Shown: positions 9,646 through 18,068, counted from the first letter of the stretch. The stretch: DNA of 64,000 nucleotides from Coriobacteriaceae bacterium (GCA_902399975.1 CABOHA010000003.1:1-64000), one strand, 5' to 3'. Translations and numbers: made by a program. Notes: generated by a model from the sequence alone, not told the origin.

Positions 9646-10671
9646 ATGCTCGCGTTCAACAATGACTATTCTCACGGCGCACATCCGGCAGTGCTGCAGG
9701 CGCTCGTCGACACCAATATGGAGCCGCAGCCCGGCTACGGTACCGATGCACACACCGAGCGTGCCAAGCAGCTCATTCGTGAGGCCTGTCAGGTACCCGA
9801 TGCCGACGTGTTTTTTCTGGTGGGCGGCACACAGGCCAACGCGACGGTGATTGACATGCTGCTTGCGCCCTACGAGGGCGTCGTTGCAGCCGAGACCGGC
9901 CACGTTGCCTGCCACGAGGCGGGTGCCATCGAGTTTGGCGGCCACAAGGTGCTTACCATTCCCGGCTACGAGGGCAAGATGCATGCCGAGGATCTCGACA
10001 GCTATATCCAGGTGTTTTACGAAAACGAGAGCTACGAGCACACGGTGTTCCCAGGTGCCGTGTACGTGAGCCTATCGACCGAGTACGGCACGCTGTACTC
10101 CGCCGCCGAGCTTGCGGCGATTCATGCGGTGTGCCAGAAGCGCCAGATTCCGCTGTTTGTGGATGGCGCCCGTCTGGCCTATGCGCTGGCGGCCGATGAG
10201 TGCGACATTACCCTGCCCGAGCTGGCGCAGCTGTGCGACGTGTTCTACATTGGCGGCACCAAGTGCGGCGCGCTTTGCGGCGAGGCCGTGGTGTTTTGCG
10301 GCATGCACGCTCCGGCACACCCCATTCCGCGCATTAAGCAGCACGGAGCGCTGCTGGCCAAGGGCCGTCTGACGGGCGTTCAGTTTGAGGCGCTCTTTAC
10401 CGACGGCCTGTATTTTGAGATTGGCCGCCAGGCGATTGAGACGGCGCAGGCGCTTCGTCGCGTGCTGCATGAGCGCGGCTACCAGTTCTTCTTGGAGACG
10501 CCCACCAACCAGCAGTTTGTGATTTTGCCCAACGAGGACATGGCCCGCATTCGCGAGCATGCTTCGATCGAGTACTGGGAAAAGTACGACGAGACCCACA
10601 CCGTGGTGCGCTTTTGCACCAGCTGGGCCACGACACAGGAGGACATCGACGCGCTGGCGGCTGTCCTGTAG
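9646..10671 (+). CDS. Low-specificity threonine aldolase family (PLP enzyme)
   Basis: This is a fold-type I PLP enzyme of the threonine aldolase/beta-eliminating lyase family, which cleaves threonine or allo-threonine to glycine and acetaldehyde. The 341-residue protein begins with the typical NNDYSHGAHPAVL block, has GGTQANATV and HVACHEAGA in the cofactor site, and the likely Schiff-base Lys206 in YIGGTKCGALCG. A good AGAGAGGA ribosome site precedes the ATG. It stands alone and is closed by a strong terminator. Activity on a different beta-hydroxy amino acid cannot be excluded. Confidence 0.85.
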   Translation: MLAFNNDYSHGAHPAVLQALVDTNMEPQPGYGTDAHTERAKQLIREACQVPDADVFFLVGGTQANATVIDMLLAPYEGVVAAETGHVACHEAGAIEFGGHKVLTIPGYEGKMHAEDLDSYIQVFYENESYEHTVFPGAVYVSLSTEYGTLYSAAELAAIHAVCQKRQIPLFVDGARLAYALAADECDITLPELAQLCDVFYIGGTKCGALCGEAVVFCGMHAPAHPIPRIKQHGALLAKGRLTGVQFEALFTDGLYFEIGRQAIETAQALRRVLHERGYQFFLETPTNQQFVILPNEDMARIREHASIEYWEKYDETHTVVRFCTSWATTQEDIDALAAVL

Positions 10672-10689
10672 GTTGATGTAATGACGAGG

Positions 10690-10733
10690 GGCCGCCTTGC
10701 GCCTGGGTTTGGCGCAAGGCGGCCTTTGCTTTT
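10690..10733 (+). terminator. Rho-independent terminator after the aldolase gene
   Basis: A perfect 14-bp stem (GGCCGCCTTGCGCC with its complement) and 7-base loop are followed by TTTGCTTTT. Confidence 0.85.
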
Positions 10734-10745
10734 GAGAGGGGCTGT

Positions 10746-11336
10746 ATGGCCAAGATGTCCGAGCCGACGATTCGCCTGGCGACGCCCGATGATGCGCCGG
10801 CATTGCTTGCCATCTATGAGCCGTATGTGCGCCAGACGGCGATTACCTGCGAATACGAGGTGCCGAGCGTTGAGGAGTTCGCCGGGCGCATCGAGCGCAC
10901 GCTCAAGCGCTATCCGTATCTGGTGATGGAGCTGGACGGGCGTCCGGTAGGTTATGCCTATGTGAGTCCGCTCAACAGCCGCGAGGCCTATGACTGGTCG
11001 GTTGAGACCTCGATCTACCTGGCGCGCGATGTGCGCCACGGCGGGCTGGGCCGCAAGCTGCACGATGCGCTCAAGCAATGCCTGGTCGCGATGGGCATCA
11101 CCAACATGTGCGCGCTCATTGCCGTGCCGCACGACAATGACGACGAGTATCTGACGCACAACAGTCAGGATTTCCATGCCCATATGGGCTACCGTTTGGT
11201 GGGCGCCTTCGATCGCTGCGCCCAAAAGTTCGGCCGCTGGTACGACATGTGCTGGATGGAGCTGGTCCTAGCCGAGCGCACACCCAACCAACCCAAGCCG
11301 ACCTGGTTCCCCGACCTCCCCAAACCTGCCATTTAG
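10746..11336 (+). CDS. GNAT N-acetyltransferase, phosphinothricin acetyltransferase-like
   Basis: The 196-residue protein has the layout of the PAT/bar group of GNAT enzymes, which acetylate small amines such as methionine derivatives using acetyl-CoA. Seen: RLATPDDAPALLAIYEPYV at the start, ETSIYLARDVRHGGLGRKLHDAL as motif A (acetyl-CoA pyrophosphate loop), and FHAHMGYRLVGAF near the end. The last seven codons (DLPKPAI) and the stop lie inside a dispersed repeat (11322-11372), so the C-terminus was apparently remodelled by that element. Substrate unknown. Confidence 0.82.
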   Translation: MAKMSEPTIRLATPDDAPALLAIYEPYVRQTAITCEYEVPSVEEFAGRIERTLKRYPYLVMELDGRPVGYAYVSPLNSREAYDWSVETSIYLARDVRHGGLGRKLHDALKQCLVAMGITNMCALIAVPHDNDDEYLTHNSQDFHAHMGYRLVGAFDRCAQKFGRWYDMCWMELVLAERTPNQPKPTWFPDLPKPAI

Positions 11337-11372
11337 GGACAGGTTTATTTTGGCAGGTTTTATCTGGGCAAA
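11322..11372 (-). repeat. CCTGTCCC/CAGATAAAAC repeat, copy 1
   Basis: One of five copies of a ~45-bp imperfect palindrome. On the minus strand it reads CAGATAAAACCTGCCAAAAT then AAACCTGTCCCT. This copy includes the last codons and stop of the GNAT gene. Copy 2 lies 90 bp away in opposite orientation, and the pair encloses a terminator. Confidence 0.75.
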
Positions 11373-11380
11373 CGTTGCAA

Positions 11381-11421
11381 GCCGCTGCGAAGGATGCGGA
11401 TACCTTCGCGGCGGCTTTTGT
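11381..11421 (+). terminator. Rho-independent terminator after the GNAT gene
   Basis: GCCGCTGCGAAGG pairs with CCTTCGCGGCGGC (one G-T pair) around a 9-base loop, followed by TTTTG. Confidence 0.8.
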
Positions 11422-11470
11422 TTTGGGTGTGTATGACCAAGGCGATTGACCTGCGGATGCAGCAAAGCTC

Positions 11471-11517
11471 CAGATAAAACCGACCAAACTAGACCTGTCC
11501 CTTTTTGGCAGGTTTTT
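11471..11517 (+). repeat. CCTGTCCC/CAGATAAAAC repeat, copy 2
   Basis: Forward copy: CAGATAAAACCGACCAAACT, then AGACCTGTCCC and TTTTTGGCAGG. It is inverted relative to copy 1. Confidence 0.75.
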
Positions 11518-11605
11518 GGCTGTCTTGTGGCATCAAATCGCCGCAAGAAGCACGGCGTTCGTATGCTATTTTGACCTGAATCGTCCCCTCGGGACGCCTT
11601 GCGAG

Positions 11606-11728
11606 CTAAGTGAGTAGACTTTTTGGCGCAGGGCGAGCACAAAGCGCATCTGCCTTACTAAAACCGCAGGTCACAGAGATGGCTGTTTTGGGTGTGCTCG
11701 GCAGATCGCGAAAAGTCTACTCACTTAG
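11606..11728. repeat. 123-bp palindromic element, copy 1
   Basis: Starts CTAAGTGAGTAGACTTTT and ends with its inverted complement. Inner segments (CGAGCACA / TGTGCTCG) are also inverted, so the whole unit can fold on itself. A second copy of exactly the same length lies at 20103; I count about ten differences by eye. No obvious target duplication and no ORF. 11729-11879 shows nothing else. Confidence 0.85.
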
Positions 11729-11879
11729 GTTTACGGTGCTGGATATTCTGGACAGGAACAGTTGAGCTTGGACGGCGTGCGTTGCCAGGCGATGCTGGCA
11801 TTTGCGCCATGCTGGTTTGAGATTTTATAAAAACCGCAGGTAAAACGTATATTAGGTGCATTTTGCCTGGTTTGGCGCG

Positions 11880-12602
11880 CTAGCCGATGGGCTCGGTGTA
11901 TTTGGCGCGGTCGGTGCGTTGGATGCGCTTGGAGATGTGCAGCGGGCGGCCGTCGGTGTCGTAGACGTAGTCGGTGATCAGGATCAGCGCCTGCCCGCGC
12001 TCGACGTTGAGCAAAAACGCCTCGTTTTGTGAGGCATAGCACACCTCAAAGGTCTTGTGCCCCTGTGCCGGCGCGCGATGGAATTCTTGGCGCAGCGTGG
12101 CGTAGAGCGAACCGTTGATATCGCGGTCGATGAGTGCCTCGAAGCTTGGCGGCAGATAGGTGGTCTCCAGGCACAGCGGCGCATCGTCCAGATAACGCAG
12201 ACGGACAAGTTTGACGAGCTTGCTGCCCACGGCGGCGTCAAAGAACTTAGCTATGCTGCCGGCCGCCTTGGCAAAGCCCGAGTCCACGGTGCGCGTGGTG
12301 GGCTTCATGCCCTGGCCTTCGACCTGCTTGGTATAGCTCGAAAACATCAGGTTGTTCTCGTGGAGCGCGGGCGTGTCGGCCACAAAGGCGCCACGCCCGC
12401 GCTCGGTGCGCACCAGGCCCTCATCAACGAGCACCTTAAGGGCGTGGCGCACGGTGCTGCGCGACAGACCCGATTCGTCCATGAGTTCCATCTCGGACGG
12501 CAGCTTGTCTTCGCGTGCGTAGGTGCCGGCGGCGATGCGGTCACGCAGCGTACCCGCCAGACGCTCGTATTGGGCCAAGTTCTTTTTTGACGAAGTGCTC
12601 AT
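11880..12602 (-). CDS. GntR/HutC-family (UTRA) transcriptional regulator
   Basis: A 240-residue regulator with an N-terminal winged helix (residues about 8-75, LPSEMELMDESGLSRSTVRHALKVLVDEGLV, then ERGRGAFVA) and a C-terminal UTRA ligand domain (about 95-235). UTRA regulators sense sugar phosphates or amino-sugar derivatives. It is divergent from the SIS-domain gene at 12808 across a 205-bp AT-rich spacer that holds repeated candidate operators, so it most likely controls that gene and itself. It is one of three paralogous regulators in the window, each tied to a deglycase or PTS unit. Confidence 0.92.
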   Translation of the reverse strand: MSTSSKKNLAQYERLAGTLRDRIAAGTYAREDKLPSEMELMDESGLSRSTVRHALKVLVDEGLVRTERGRGAFVADTPALHENNLMFSSYTKQVEGQGMKPTTRTVDSGFAKAAGSIAKFFDAAVGSKLVKLVRLRYLDDAPLCLETTYLPPSFEALIDRDINGSLYATLRQEFHRAPAQGHKTFEVCYASQNEAFLLNVERGQALILITDYVYDTDGRPLHISKRIQRTDRAKYTEPIG

Positions 12603-12611
12603 GCGAATAAC

Positions 12612-12629
12612 CTGTATCTAACTTATATG
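12612..12629. promoter_or_regulatory. Candidate GntR operator, site 1
   Basis: CTGTATCTAACTTATATG matches site 3 (12751) at 14 of 18 positions. It lies just upstream of the regulator start, suggesting autoregulation. Confidence 0.5.
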
Positions 12630-12644
12630 CTTACTGAACCAAGC

Positions 12645-12658
12645 ATGTATCCAACATG
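12645..12658. promoter_or_regulatory. Candidate GntR operator, site 2 (weaker)
   Basis: ATGTATCCAACATG resembles the core of sites 1 and 3 and is itself nearly palindromic. Confidence 0.35.
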
Positions 12659-12750
12659 ACAACAAAACCGCTGGTAATGGATTGCCGAAAACTTTACCAG
12701 CAAAATTTCTAAGACAAATATAGCATACAACTAGTCGACATAACCAAAAC

Positions 12751-12768
12751 ATGTATGTAACTTGTATG
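12751..12768. promoter_or_regulatory. Candidate GntR operator, site 3
   Basis: ATGTATGTAACTTGTATG lies 40 bases before the SIS gene, where binding would block transcription. It shares the MTGTATNTAACTTRTATG pattern with site 1. Confidence 0.5.
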
Positions 12769-12807
12769 CCATCGAGAGCATCAAACGAGAAGAAAGGCTG
12801 ATGCACG

Positions 12808-13800
12808 ATGACTACTCAGGAACAGGTTAAGGACGTCGTCTCCCAGGTTTTGGCTGACAAGGCGGACAAGGGCGGCATCAAGCGCGTCGTGTGGATCGGC
12901 GCTGGCGGATCCAACGGCGGCAACTATCCTGCCCAGTACTTTATGGAGCACGAGGCCACGCAGGTCGTGAGCTCCAGCTACACCAGCAACGAGTTCGTGC
13001 ACGCCACCCCGGCCTACGTCAACGAGAACACCCTGGCCGTCGTCGTGTCCATGCGCGGCACCAAAGAGACCATCGTCGCCGCCCAGGTCGCCAAGGATCA
13101 CGGCGCCAGCACCATCGCCATCTATGTCGACGAGTCCGGCCTCACCGAAGTCTGCGACTACAAGATCCAGTATGACAGCCTGGCCGTCGATGAGTCCTGC
13201 ATGGGCCGCACCAACTCCGCCGTCGTGACCATGATCGCCATGGAGCTTACGCAGCAGACCGAGGGCTATGCCGAGTACGAGACCGCTATGGCCGCCTTCG
13301 ACCTGGTCGATCCCATCTATCGCAAGGCCGTCGAGTACACCCGTCCGCTCGCTGCCAAGTGGGCCGAGCAGAACGCCGACAAGCCCTGCATCAACGTCAT
13401 GGCTCAGGGTCCGCTCTTTGGCGCCGCCTATGTCTTTAGCATCTGCAACGTGCAGGAGATGCTGCAGATCGACTCCTGCACCATCAACACCTGCGACTTC
13501 TTTCACGGCCCCTTCGAGATCCTGGACAAGCGCACCTCGCTGTTCCAGCTCATCAGCGTCGGCCGCAGCCGCTGCAACGACGAGCGCGGCATCCGCTTTG
13601 TCAACCAGTACGGTGGCGAGCGCGTCTATCAGCTCGACGCCAAGGAGCTCGGCCTCAACGACATCAAGGACAGCGTGAGCGAGTACTTCAACCACCTGAT
13701 CTTTGCCCCGATCCTCAACAACGTGTACATGCGTGCACTCTCTGCCGTTACCCACAAGGACTACATGACGCGCCGCTACATGTGGAAGCTGGACTACTAG
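12808..13800 (+). CDS. SIS-domain sugar-amine deglycase, FrlB/FraB-like (paralogue 1)
   Basis: FrlB-type enzymes split phosphorylated Amadori products (e.g. fructoselysine-6-P) into glucose-6-P and an amine in the cytoplasm. The 330-residue protein has two SIS domains (about 25-160 and 190-320). A Glu217...His233 pair sits 16 residues apart in QEMLQ...FFHGPFE; this spacing matches the catalytic Glu/His pair known from Salmonella FraB. This paralogue has SMRGTKET where others have a SxGGSTPE-type phosphosugar loop, and CDFFHGPF instead of GEYFHGPF, so its substrate may differ. It is monocistronic with a divergent GntR regulator and no adjacent transporter. Confidence 0.85.
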   Translation: MTTQEQVKDVVSQVLADKADKGGIKRVVWIGAGGSNGGNYPAQYFMEHEATQVVSSSYTSNEFVHATPAYVNENTLAVVVSMRGTKETIVAAQVAKDHGASTIAIYVDESGLTEVCDYKIQYDSLAVDESCMGRTNSAVVTMIAMELTQQTEGYAEYETAMAAFDLVDPIYRKAVEYTRPLAAKWAEQNADKPCINVMAQGPLFGAAYVFSICNVQEMLQIDSCTINTCDFFHGPFEILDKRTSLFQLISVGRSRCNDERGIRFVNQYGGERVYQLDAKELGLNDIKDSVSEYFNHLIFAPILNNVYMRALSAVTHKDYMTRRYMWKLDY

Positions 13801-13975
13801 TTACGCCGTTCTACCGAACGGCGTAACGGCTCGACGCTGCGCGCCCGGCATTTGGCCAATCTGCCGTTCAATTTCAAAGGCGCGACCAGAAGGTCAGCGC
13901 CTTTTCATTTCACGGCACCTTGGCTCAAATGACGGGCGCTCGCTGACGTTGCCAAAACGTCGGCGTCGTCGTGTT
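13800..13975 (+). repeat. Stop-codon-abutting structured repeat, copy A
   Basis: Begins with the G of the TAG stop. A 12-bp perfect hairpin (GTTACGCCGTTC, loop TACC) is followed by CGACGCTGC and a nested fold: outer arm GCGCCCG / CGGGCGC, middle arm TGCCGT / ACGGCA, apical hairpin AAAGGCGC / GCGCCTTT. Copies B (22311) and C (61222) keep the pairing with different bases. The first hairpin could also terminate transcription. Confidence 0.85.
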
Positions 13976-13997
13976 TGTTAAGGGGTTGGTGCATTGG

Positions 13998-14040
13998 GGC
14001 CAGGTTCATATGCACCAAGTTGGTGCATATGAACCTGGCC
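13998..14040. repeat. 43-bp perfect palindrome
   Basis: Two 21-bp perfect arms (GGCCAGGTTCATATGCACCA... and complement) around a single central G. It may add termination or be a mobile palindrome. The remainder of 13976-14100 shows nothing else. Confidence 0.85.
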
Positions 14041-14105
14041 TCTTTGCACTAATGGGTTGTAGCGGAAAAGCAGATTTTCCCGTCTGCCGATTTGTGCCTT
14101 GAAAA

Positions 14106-14130
14106 ATGTATATAACGACTATAACGTAGT
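14106..14130. promoter_or_regulatory. Candidate operator (TATAACG direct repeat) before the transporter gene
   Basis: TATAACGACTATAACG is a direct repeat resembling TATAATGACCATAACG upstream of the PTS operon (15397). The reverse strand reads ACTACGTTATA, similar to ACTAGACGTTATA before the GntR gene at 21591. Probably a shared regulator site. Confidence 0.45.
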
Positions 14131-14166
14131 GTGAAACATATTGGAAACAATACCGAGGAGGCTGCG

Positions 14167-15249
14167 TTGAAGAAAAGCAATCTGGGCTATGTGCTGGTGC
14201 TGATCGCCGCGCTTATGTGGGGCAGCATCGGAATCTTTGTAAACGGCATCTCGGCCATGGGCGTTACGTCCCAGAGTATGGCTGCCTTTCGCTTGTTGTC
14301 GGGTGCCGTCTTAATGGCTCCGGTCTTGGCATTCATGGGTTGCCAGGGAGGTGCTCGTGAGGGAAAGGCATCGGGTCCCCTGGCACTGTTCAAGGCAAGC
14401 CCTAAAGAGCTTGTTCCCTGCGCGCTTGTCGGTATCGTCGGTTTGGCCGCCGCCAACACCTGCTATTACGAGTGCATGGGCGAGGTGGGCATGTCCACGG
14501 CCTCGGTGCTGCTCTACACCTCGCCGGTGTTTGGCGTCATGCTCGGCCGCGTGCTTTATCGCGAGGACGTGACCCCCAACAAGCTCGTTGCCATTGTCTT
14601 TAACATCGTTGGCTGCGTGCTTGCAGTGACCAATGGCGACCTTTCCGGTTTTCATTTTTCGGTTTGGGGCGTCACGTCGGGCGTGATTGCAGGCCTTTGT
14701 GGTGCGTCGCTCGCGGTGTTTAGCCGAATAGCAACCAAGACGGTCCACCCGCTGGCTGTCACGTTTTGGGGCTTTGTTTTTGGCGGTGCGGTTATGGCGG
14801 CTATCGCGGCTCCGTGGCCGGATGTCGCCGCGGCAATGTCGCCACAGCTGCTGCTGCTGTTCCTTGGCTTTGGACTCATCCCCACAGCCGTGGCTTACAT
14901 CTTATATATGCAGGGCCTGTCCATGGGGCTCGAGACGTCGAAAGTTCCCGTCGTAATGTCATTCGAGACAGTCGTCACCGTACTGCTGGGCATTGGTGTC
15001 TACGCCGAGCCCGCCGGTGCGATCAAAGTCCTGGGCATCGTGCTGGTGCTCGCGTCTATCCTGATTATGAACACCGACTTCTCCAAGCTGCGCAACAGCG
15101 TCATTGCCAAACGTATTGTCGAGAGCATGACCTTTAAGCCCAACGCGTGGTGGACCGAAAAATCTCAGGACATGGATCTGTTTAAGGAACGCACCGGCAT
15201 CGCGCTGGAGCCCACCGTGCAGGAAAGCCCCTGGTACTTCGTGCGATAA
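14167..15249 (+). CDS. EamA/DMT-family transporter
   Basis: A 10-helix drug/metabolite transporter of the EamA type (two EamA repeats, about residues 5-150 and 175-310), which usually exports amino acids or metabolites. The protein has 361 residues with a long hydrophilic tail of about 50 residues (WWTEKSQDMDLFKERTG) that is unusual for the family. I chose a TTG start at 14167 because AGGAGG lies five bases upstream; the in-frame GTG at 14131 has no ribosome site. The shared candidate operator suggests co-regulation with the PTS that follows. Confidence 0.82.
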   Translation: MKKSNLGYVLVLIAALMWGSIGIFVNGISAMGVTSQSMAAFRLLSGAVLMAPVLAFMGCQGGAREGKASGPLALFKASPKELVPCALVGIVGLAAANTCYYECMGEVGMSTASVLLYTSPVFGVMLGRVLYREDVTPNKLVAIVFNIVGCVLAVTNGDLSGFHFSVWGVTSGVIAGLCGASLAVFSRIATKTVHPLAVTFWGFVFGGAVMAAIAAPWPDVAAAMSPQLLLLFLGFGLIPTAVAYILYMQGLSMGLETSKVPVVMSFETVVTVLLGIGVYAEPAGAIKVLGIVLVLASILIMNTDFSKLRNSVIAKRIVESMTFKPNAWWTEKSQDMDLFKERTGIALEPTVQESPWYFVR

Positions 15250-15396
15250 GGGATTGCGCACGGCGTCCGACCTGGGATTATCCAGCCAGCGCCGGCCTAC
15301 CCAGCCCCAACGTTTCAAGTACGTTAAACCCGTCAACGGTCGATTTTCACCCGCGAACGTTCTTTATACTAATTAGCAATATAAGCAACGAGTAAG

Positions 15397-15417
15397 ACGT
15401 TATAATGACCATAACGA
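15397..15417. promoter_or_regulatory. Candidate operator of the PTS operon
   Basis: ACGTTATAATGACCATAACGA lies just before the GGAGGAGG ribosome site of the IIAB gene. A possible -10 (TATACT, 15365-15370) is upstream, so binding here would block elongation. It shares the ACGTTATA core with sites at 14106 and 21540. Confidence 0.45.
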
Positions 15418-15432
15418 AAAGGAGGAGGCAAG

Positions 15433-16356
15433 ATGAATCAGATCATTCTCGCATCTCATGGCGGCCTGGCCGCAGGCGCCAAAGACACGCTCGAGATGGT
15501 TCTCGGCGACGTGTCGAACGTCCACGTCGTGTCGCTTGCTCGTGACGACAAGGAGCCCATCACCAATAAGGTGGACGCCATGATCGCCACGTTCAACGCG
15601 GACGACACCGTCTATGTGCTGACCGATATGCTCGGCAGCTCGGTCAACAACAGCATGGTCGAGCTTTCCAAGAACGGCACGAAGTTCACGGTTGTCAGCG
15701 GTTTCAACATCCCGCTGGCGCTCACGCTCGCTATGAGCCCCGTCCCCGTCAAGGGCGCCGAGCTCGCGGCCCTCATCAACGAGGCCCGCACCGGTCTGAC
15801 CAACCCCAACGCACCGGTCGAGGTCGCCGCGGCTCCCGCCAAGAAGGCCAAGGCGTCCCGTCACAGCTCCGGTCCCGCCAAGATTGTCCTCGCGCGTCTT
15901 GACTACCGTCTGCTGCACGGCCAGGTCGTCTTTACCTGGACCACCAAGGTCCAGGCCGAGCGCATCATCGTCGTCGACAACGCTGCCGCCAACGATGACA
16001 TCAAGAAGGGCGCTCTCAAGCTTGCCAAGCCCCAGGGCGTGCGCCTGAACGTCTTTACCGTCGAGCGTGCCCTCGCCAAGATGGACAAGCTCAACACCCT
16101 CGGCGAGCGCGTCATGTTCGTCTTTGGCAACACGGCCGAGATGCTGCAGTTCTGCCAGGGCTACAAGCTCGACGCCATCAACCTGGGCGCCACCGCCAAC
16201 CACGACGGTGCCGATCAGATCGGCGGCAAGGACAGCTCCGTCTTCTTCGACGCCACCCAGAAGGCCGACGTCAACCAGCTGCTCGACATGGGCATCAAGC
16301 TCTACGTCCAGCAGACCCCCACGTATCAGAGCGTCGACATCGACGCCAAGCTGTAA
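15433..16356 (+). CDS. PTS system mannose-family EIIAB component
   Basis: Fused cytoplasmic phosphotransfer subunit of a mannose/fructose/sorbose-family PTS. The N-terminal EIIA domain (about 1-130) has the phosphorylated His9 in ILASHGGLAAG. An Ala/Lys-rich linker (about 132-150) joins the EIIB domain, which begins KIVLARLDYRLLHGQV with the phospho-His near residue 162. At 307 residues it matches ManX-type fusions. It is first of four genes (IIAB, IIC, IID, SIS deglycase). In known gfr-type systems this PTS family imports glucoselysine or fructoselysine as 6-phosphates, and the downstream deglycase makes the same role likely here. Confidence 0.93.
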   Translation: MNQIILASHGGLAAGAKDTLEMVLGDVSNVHVVSLARDDKEPITNKVDAMIATFNADDTVYVLTDMLGSSVNNSMVELSKNGTKFTVVSGFNIPLALTLAMSPVPVKGAELAALINEARTGLTNPNAPVEVAAAPAKKAKASRHSSGPAKIVLARLDYRLLHGQVVFTWTTKVQAERIIVVDNAAANDDIKKGALKLAKPQGVRLNVFTVERALAKMDKLNTLGERVMFVFGNTAEMLQFCQGYKLDAINLGATANHDGADQIGGKDSSVFFDATQKADVNQLLDMGIKLYVQQTPTYQSVDIDAKL

Positions 16357-16392
16357 TCAACCAGGCTTTTGCCTGACTGAAAGGAGAAGGGT

Positions 16393-17187
16393 ATGAATAC
16401 GTTCATCAGTGCGGTGCTCGTCGGCCTCGTCGGCGTGTTCTGCATGTGGGACTCCCGCCTGCTCGGTCGTCTTAACTTCGAGCAGCCCCTCGTTGGCGCT
16501 ACGCTCGTCGGTCTGCTGCTGGGCGATGTGCCCACCGGCCTTGCCGTCGGTGCCGCCGTCGAGCTCGTGTCCATGGGCCTGGTGCAGGTCGGCGCCGCCG
16601 TTCCGCCCGATATGGTCCTGGGCGGCATCGTGGCCGCTGCCTTTGCGTGCCTGACCGATGCTTCCGCCGAGACCGCCATGACGATCGCCATCCCGGTCGC
16701 CGTCCTGGGTCAGCTCCTCGGCATCGTGTTCCGTTCCATCATCGCCGCCCTCACCCATGTGGCAGATAGCGCGATCGATAACGGAAAGTTCAAGACCGCC
16801 TATCGCATGCACATCTGCGCCGGCTCCGGTCTGTACGCCGTCATGTACTTCCTGCCGATCTTCCTCGCCGTCTTTGTTGGCACCGACCTGGTTCAGGCCA
16901 TCGTCAACATGGTTCCCGAGTGGCTGTCCACTGGTCTTAACGTTTCGACCAAGATCATGACCGCCTACGGCTTGGCCCTGCTGCTCACCATGATGATCAA
17001 GAAGGGTATGACTCCGTTCCTGTTCATCGGTTTCCTGCTCGCCGCTTACCTCAACCTGTCCGTCATCGCGGTCGCTCTGATCGGTGTGTGCCTGGCTGTC
17101 GTCTTCATGGGCTTCAAGTTCAACGGTTCCCATGCAGCCGCCGGTGTCGATTCCGACTACGATCCGCTCGAAGACGACGAAGACTAA
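16393..17187 (+). CDS. PTS system mannose-family EIIC component
   Basis: Integral membrane subunit that together with IID forms the sugar channel. The 264-residue protein is hydrophobic throughout, with the family start (ISAVLVGLVGVFCMWDSRLLG), LVGLLLGDVPTGLAVGAAVELVSMG and GGIVAAAFA blocks. An acidic C-terminal tail (DSDYDPLEDDED) is present. The ATG follows AAGGAGAAGG, 36 bp after the IIAB stop. Confidence 0.93.
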   Translation: MNTFISAVLVGLVGVFCMWDSRLLGRLNFEQPLVGATLVGLLLGDVPTGLAVGAAVELVSMGLVQVGAAVPPDMVLGGIVAAAFACLTDASAETAMTIAIPVAVLGQLLGIVFRSIIAALTHVADSAIDNGKFKTAYRMHICAGSGLYAVMYFLPIFLAVFVGTDLVQAIVNMVPEWLSTGLNVSTKIMTAYGLALLLTMMIKKGMTPFLFIGFLLAAYLNLSVIAVALIGVCLAVVFMGFKFNGSHAAAGVDSDYDPLEDDED

Positions 17188-17200
17188 GGAGGAACACACT

Positions 17201-18034
17201 ATGGCAACCGCAACCAAGGACGTGTCCCTGAACAAGAAGGTCAGCCAGTTCTTCTGGCGCTCCTGGGCCATCCAGGCCTCTTGGAACTACGAGCGTCAGA
17301 TGAACATGGGCTTCCTCTACGGCATGGTTCCCACGCTCGATCGCCTCTATCCGGACGAGTCCGACCCCAAGCAGCTCGCTGCTAAGAAAGAGGCTTACCA
17401 CCGTCACATGGCGTTCTACAACTGCACCCCGCAGACGAGCGCTTTCATCCTAGGCCTCGCCGCCTCCATGGAGGAAGAGTACGCCAAGGATCCCGAGAAC
17501 TTCGACCCCGATTCGATCAACGCGGTCAAGACCTCCCTTATGGGTCCGCTTTCCGGCATCGGTGACTCCTTCTTCCAGGGCACCATCCGCGTTATCGCCT
17601 TTGGCCTGGGTGTTCAGCTGGCTCAGCAGGGCTCCATCATGGGCCCGATCCTGGCCATGCTCATCTCCATCGTGCCCTCCGTGCTGATCACTTGGTTCGC
17701 AGCCAAGATCGGCTATCAGGGCGGCCACGAGTACCTGAGCAAGCTCCAGGGCGGCGACCTCATGGAGAAGCTCATGTATGTCTGCGGTATCGTGGGTCTT
17801 ATGTCCGTGGGCGGCATGATCGCTACGCTGATCGGCGCCACCACCCCGCTGCAGTTCGCTGACGGCACCGTCGTGATCCAGGACATCCTGGACGGCATGA
17901 TGCCCCAGATGATCTCCCTCGGCCTCACCGGCCTTATGTACTGGCTCATCAAGAAGAACGTCAACACCGGTTGGCTTCTCGTGATCGCCATCGTGGGCGG
18001 CATCGCCCTCTCCGCGGCCGGCATCCTGGCCTAG
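17201..18034 (+). CDS. PTS system mannose-family EIID component
   Basis: Second membrane subunit of the transporter, 277 residues. Recognised by FFWRSWAIQASWNYERQMNMGFLYGM near the N-terminus, MGPLSGIGDSFFQGT in the middle and a hydrophobic C-terminus (WLLVIAIVGGIALSAAGIL). The ATG at 17201 follows AAGGAGGA, 13 bp after IIC. Confidence 0.94.
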   Translation: MATATKDVSLNKKVSQFFWRSWAIQASWNYERQMNMGFLYGMVPTLDRLYPDESDPKQLAAKKEAYHRHMAFYNCTPQTSAFILGLAASMEEEYAKDPENFDPDSINAVKTSLMGPLSGIGDSFFQGTIRVIAFGLGVQLAQQGSIMGPILAMLISIVPSVLITWFAAKIGYQGGHEYLSKLQGGDLMEKLMYVCGIVGLMSVGGMIATLIGATTPLQFADGTVVIQDILDGMMPQMISLGLTGLMYWLIKKNVNTGWLLVIAIVGGIALSAAGILA

Positions 18035-18068
18035 TCGCGACCAAGCGCCTAACCGCTTTCCCCCGGGG

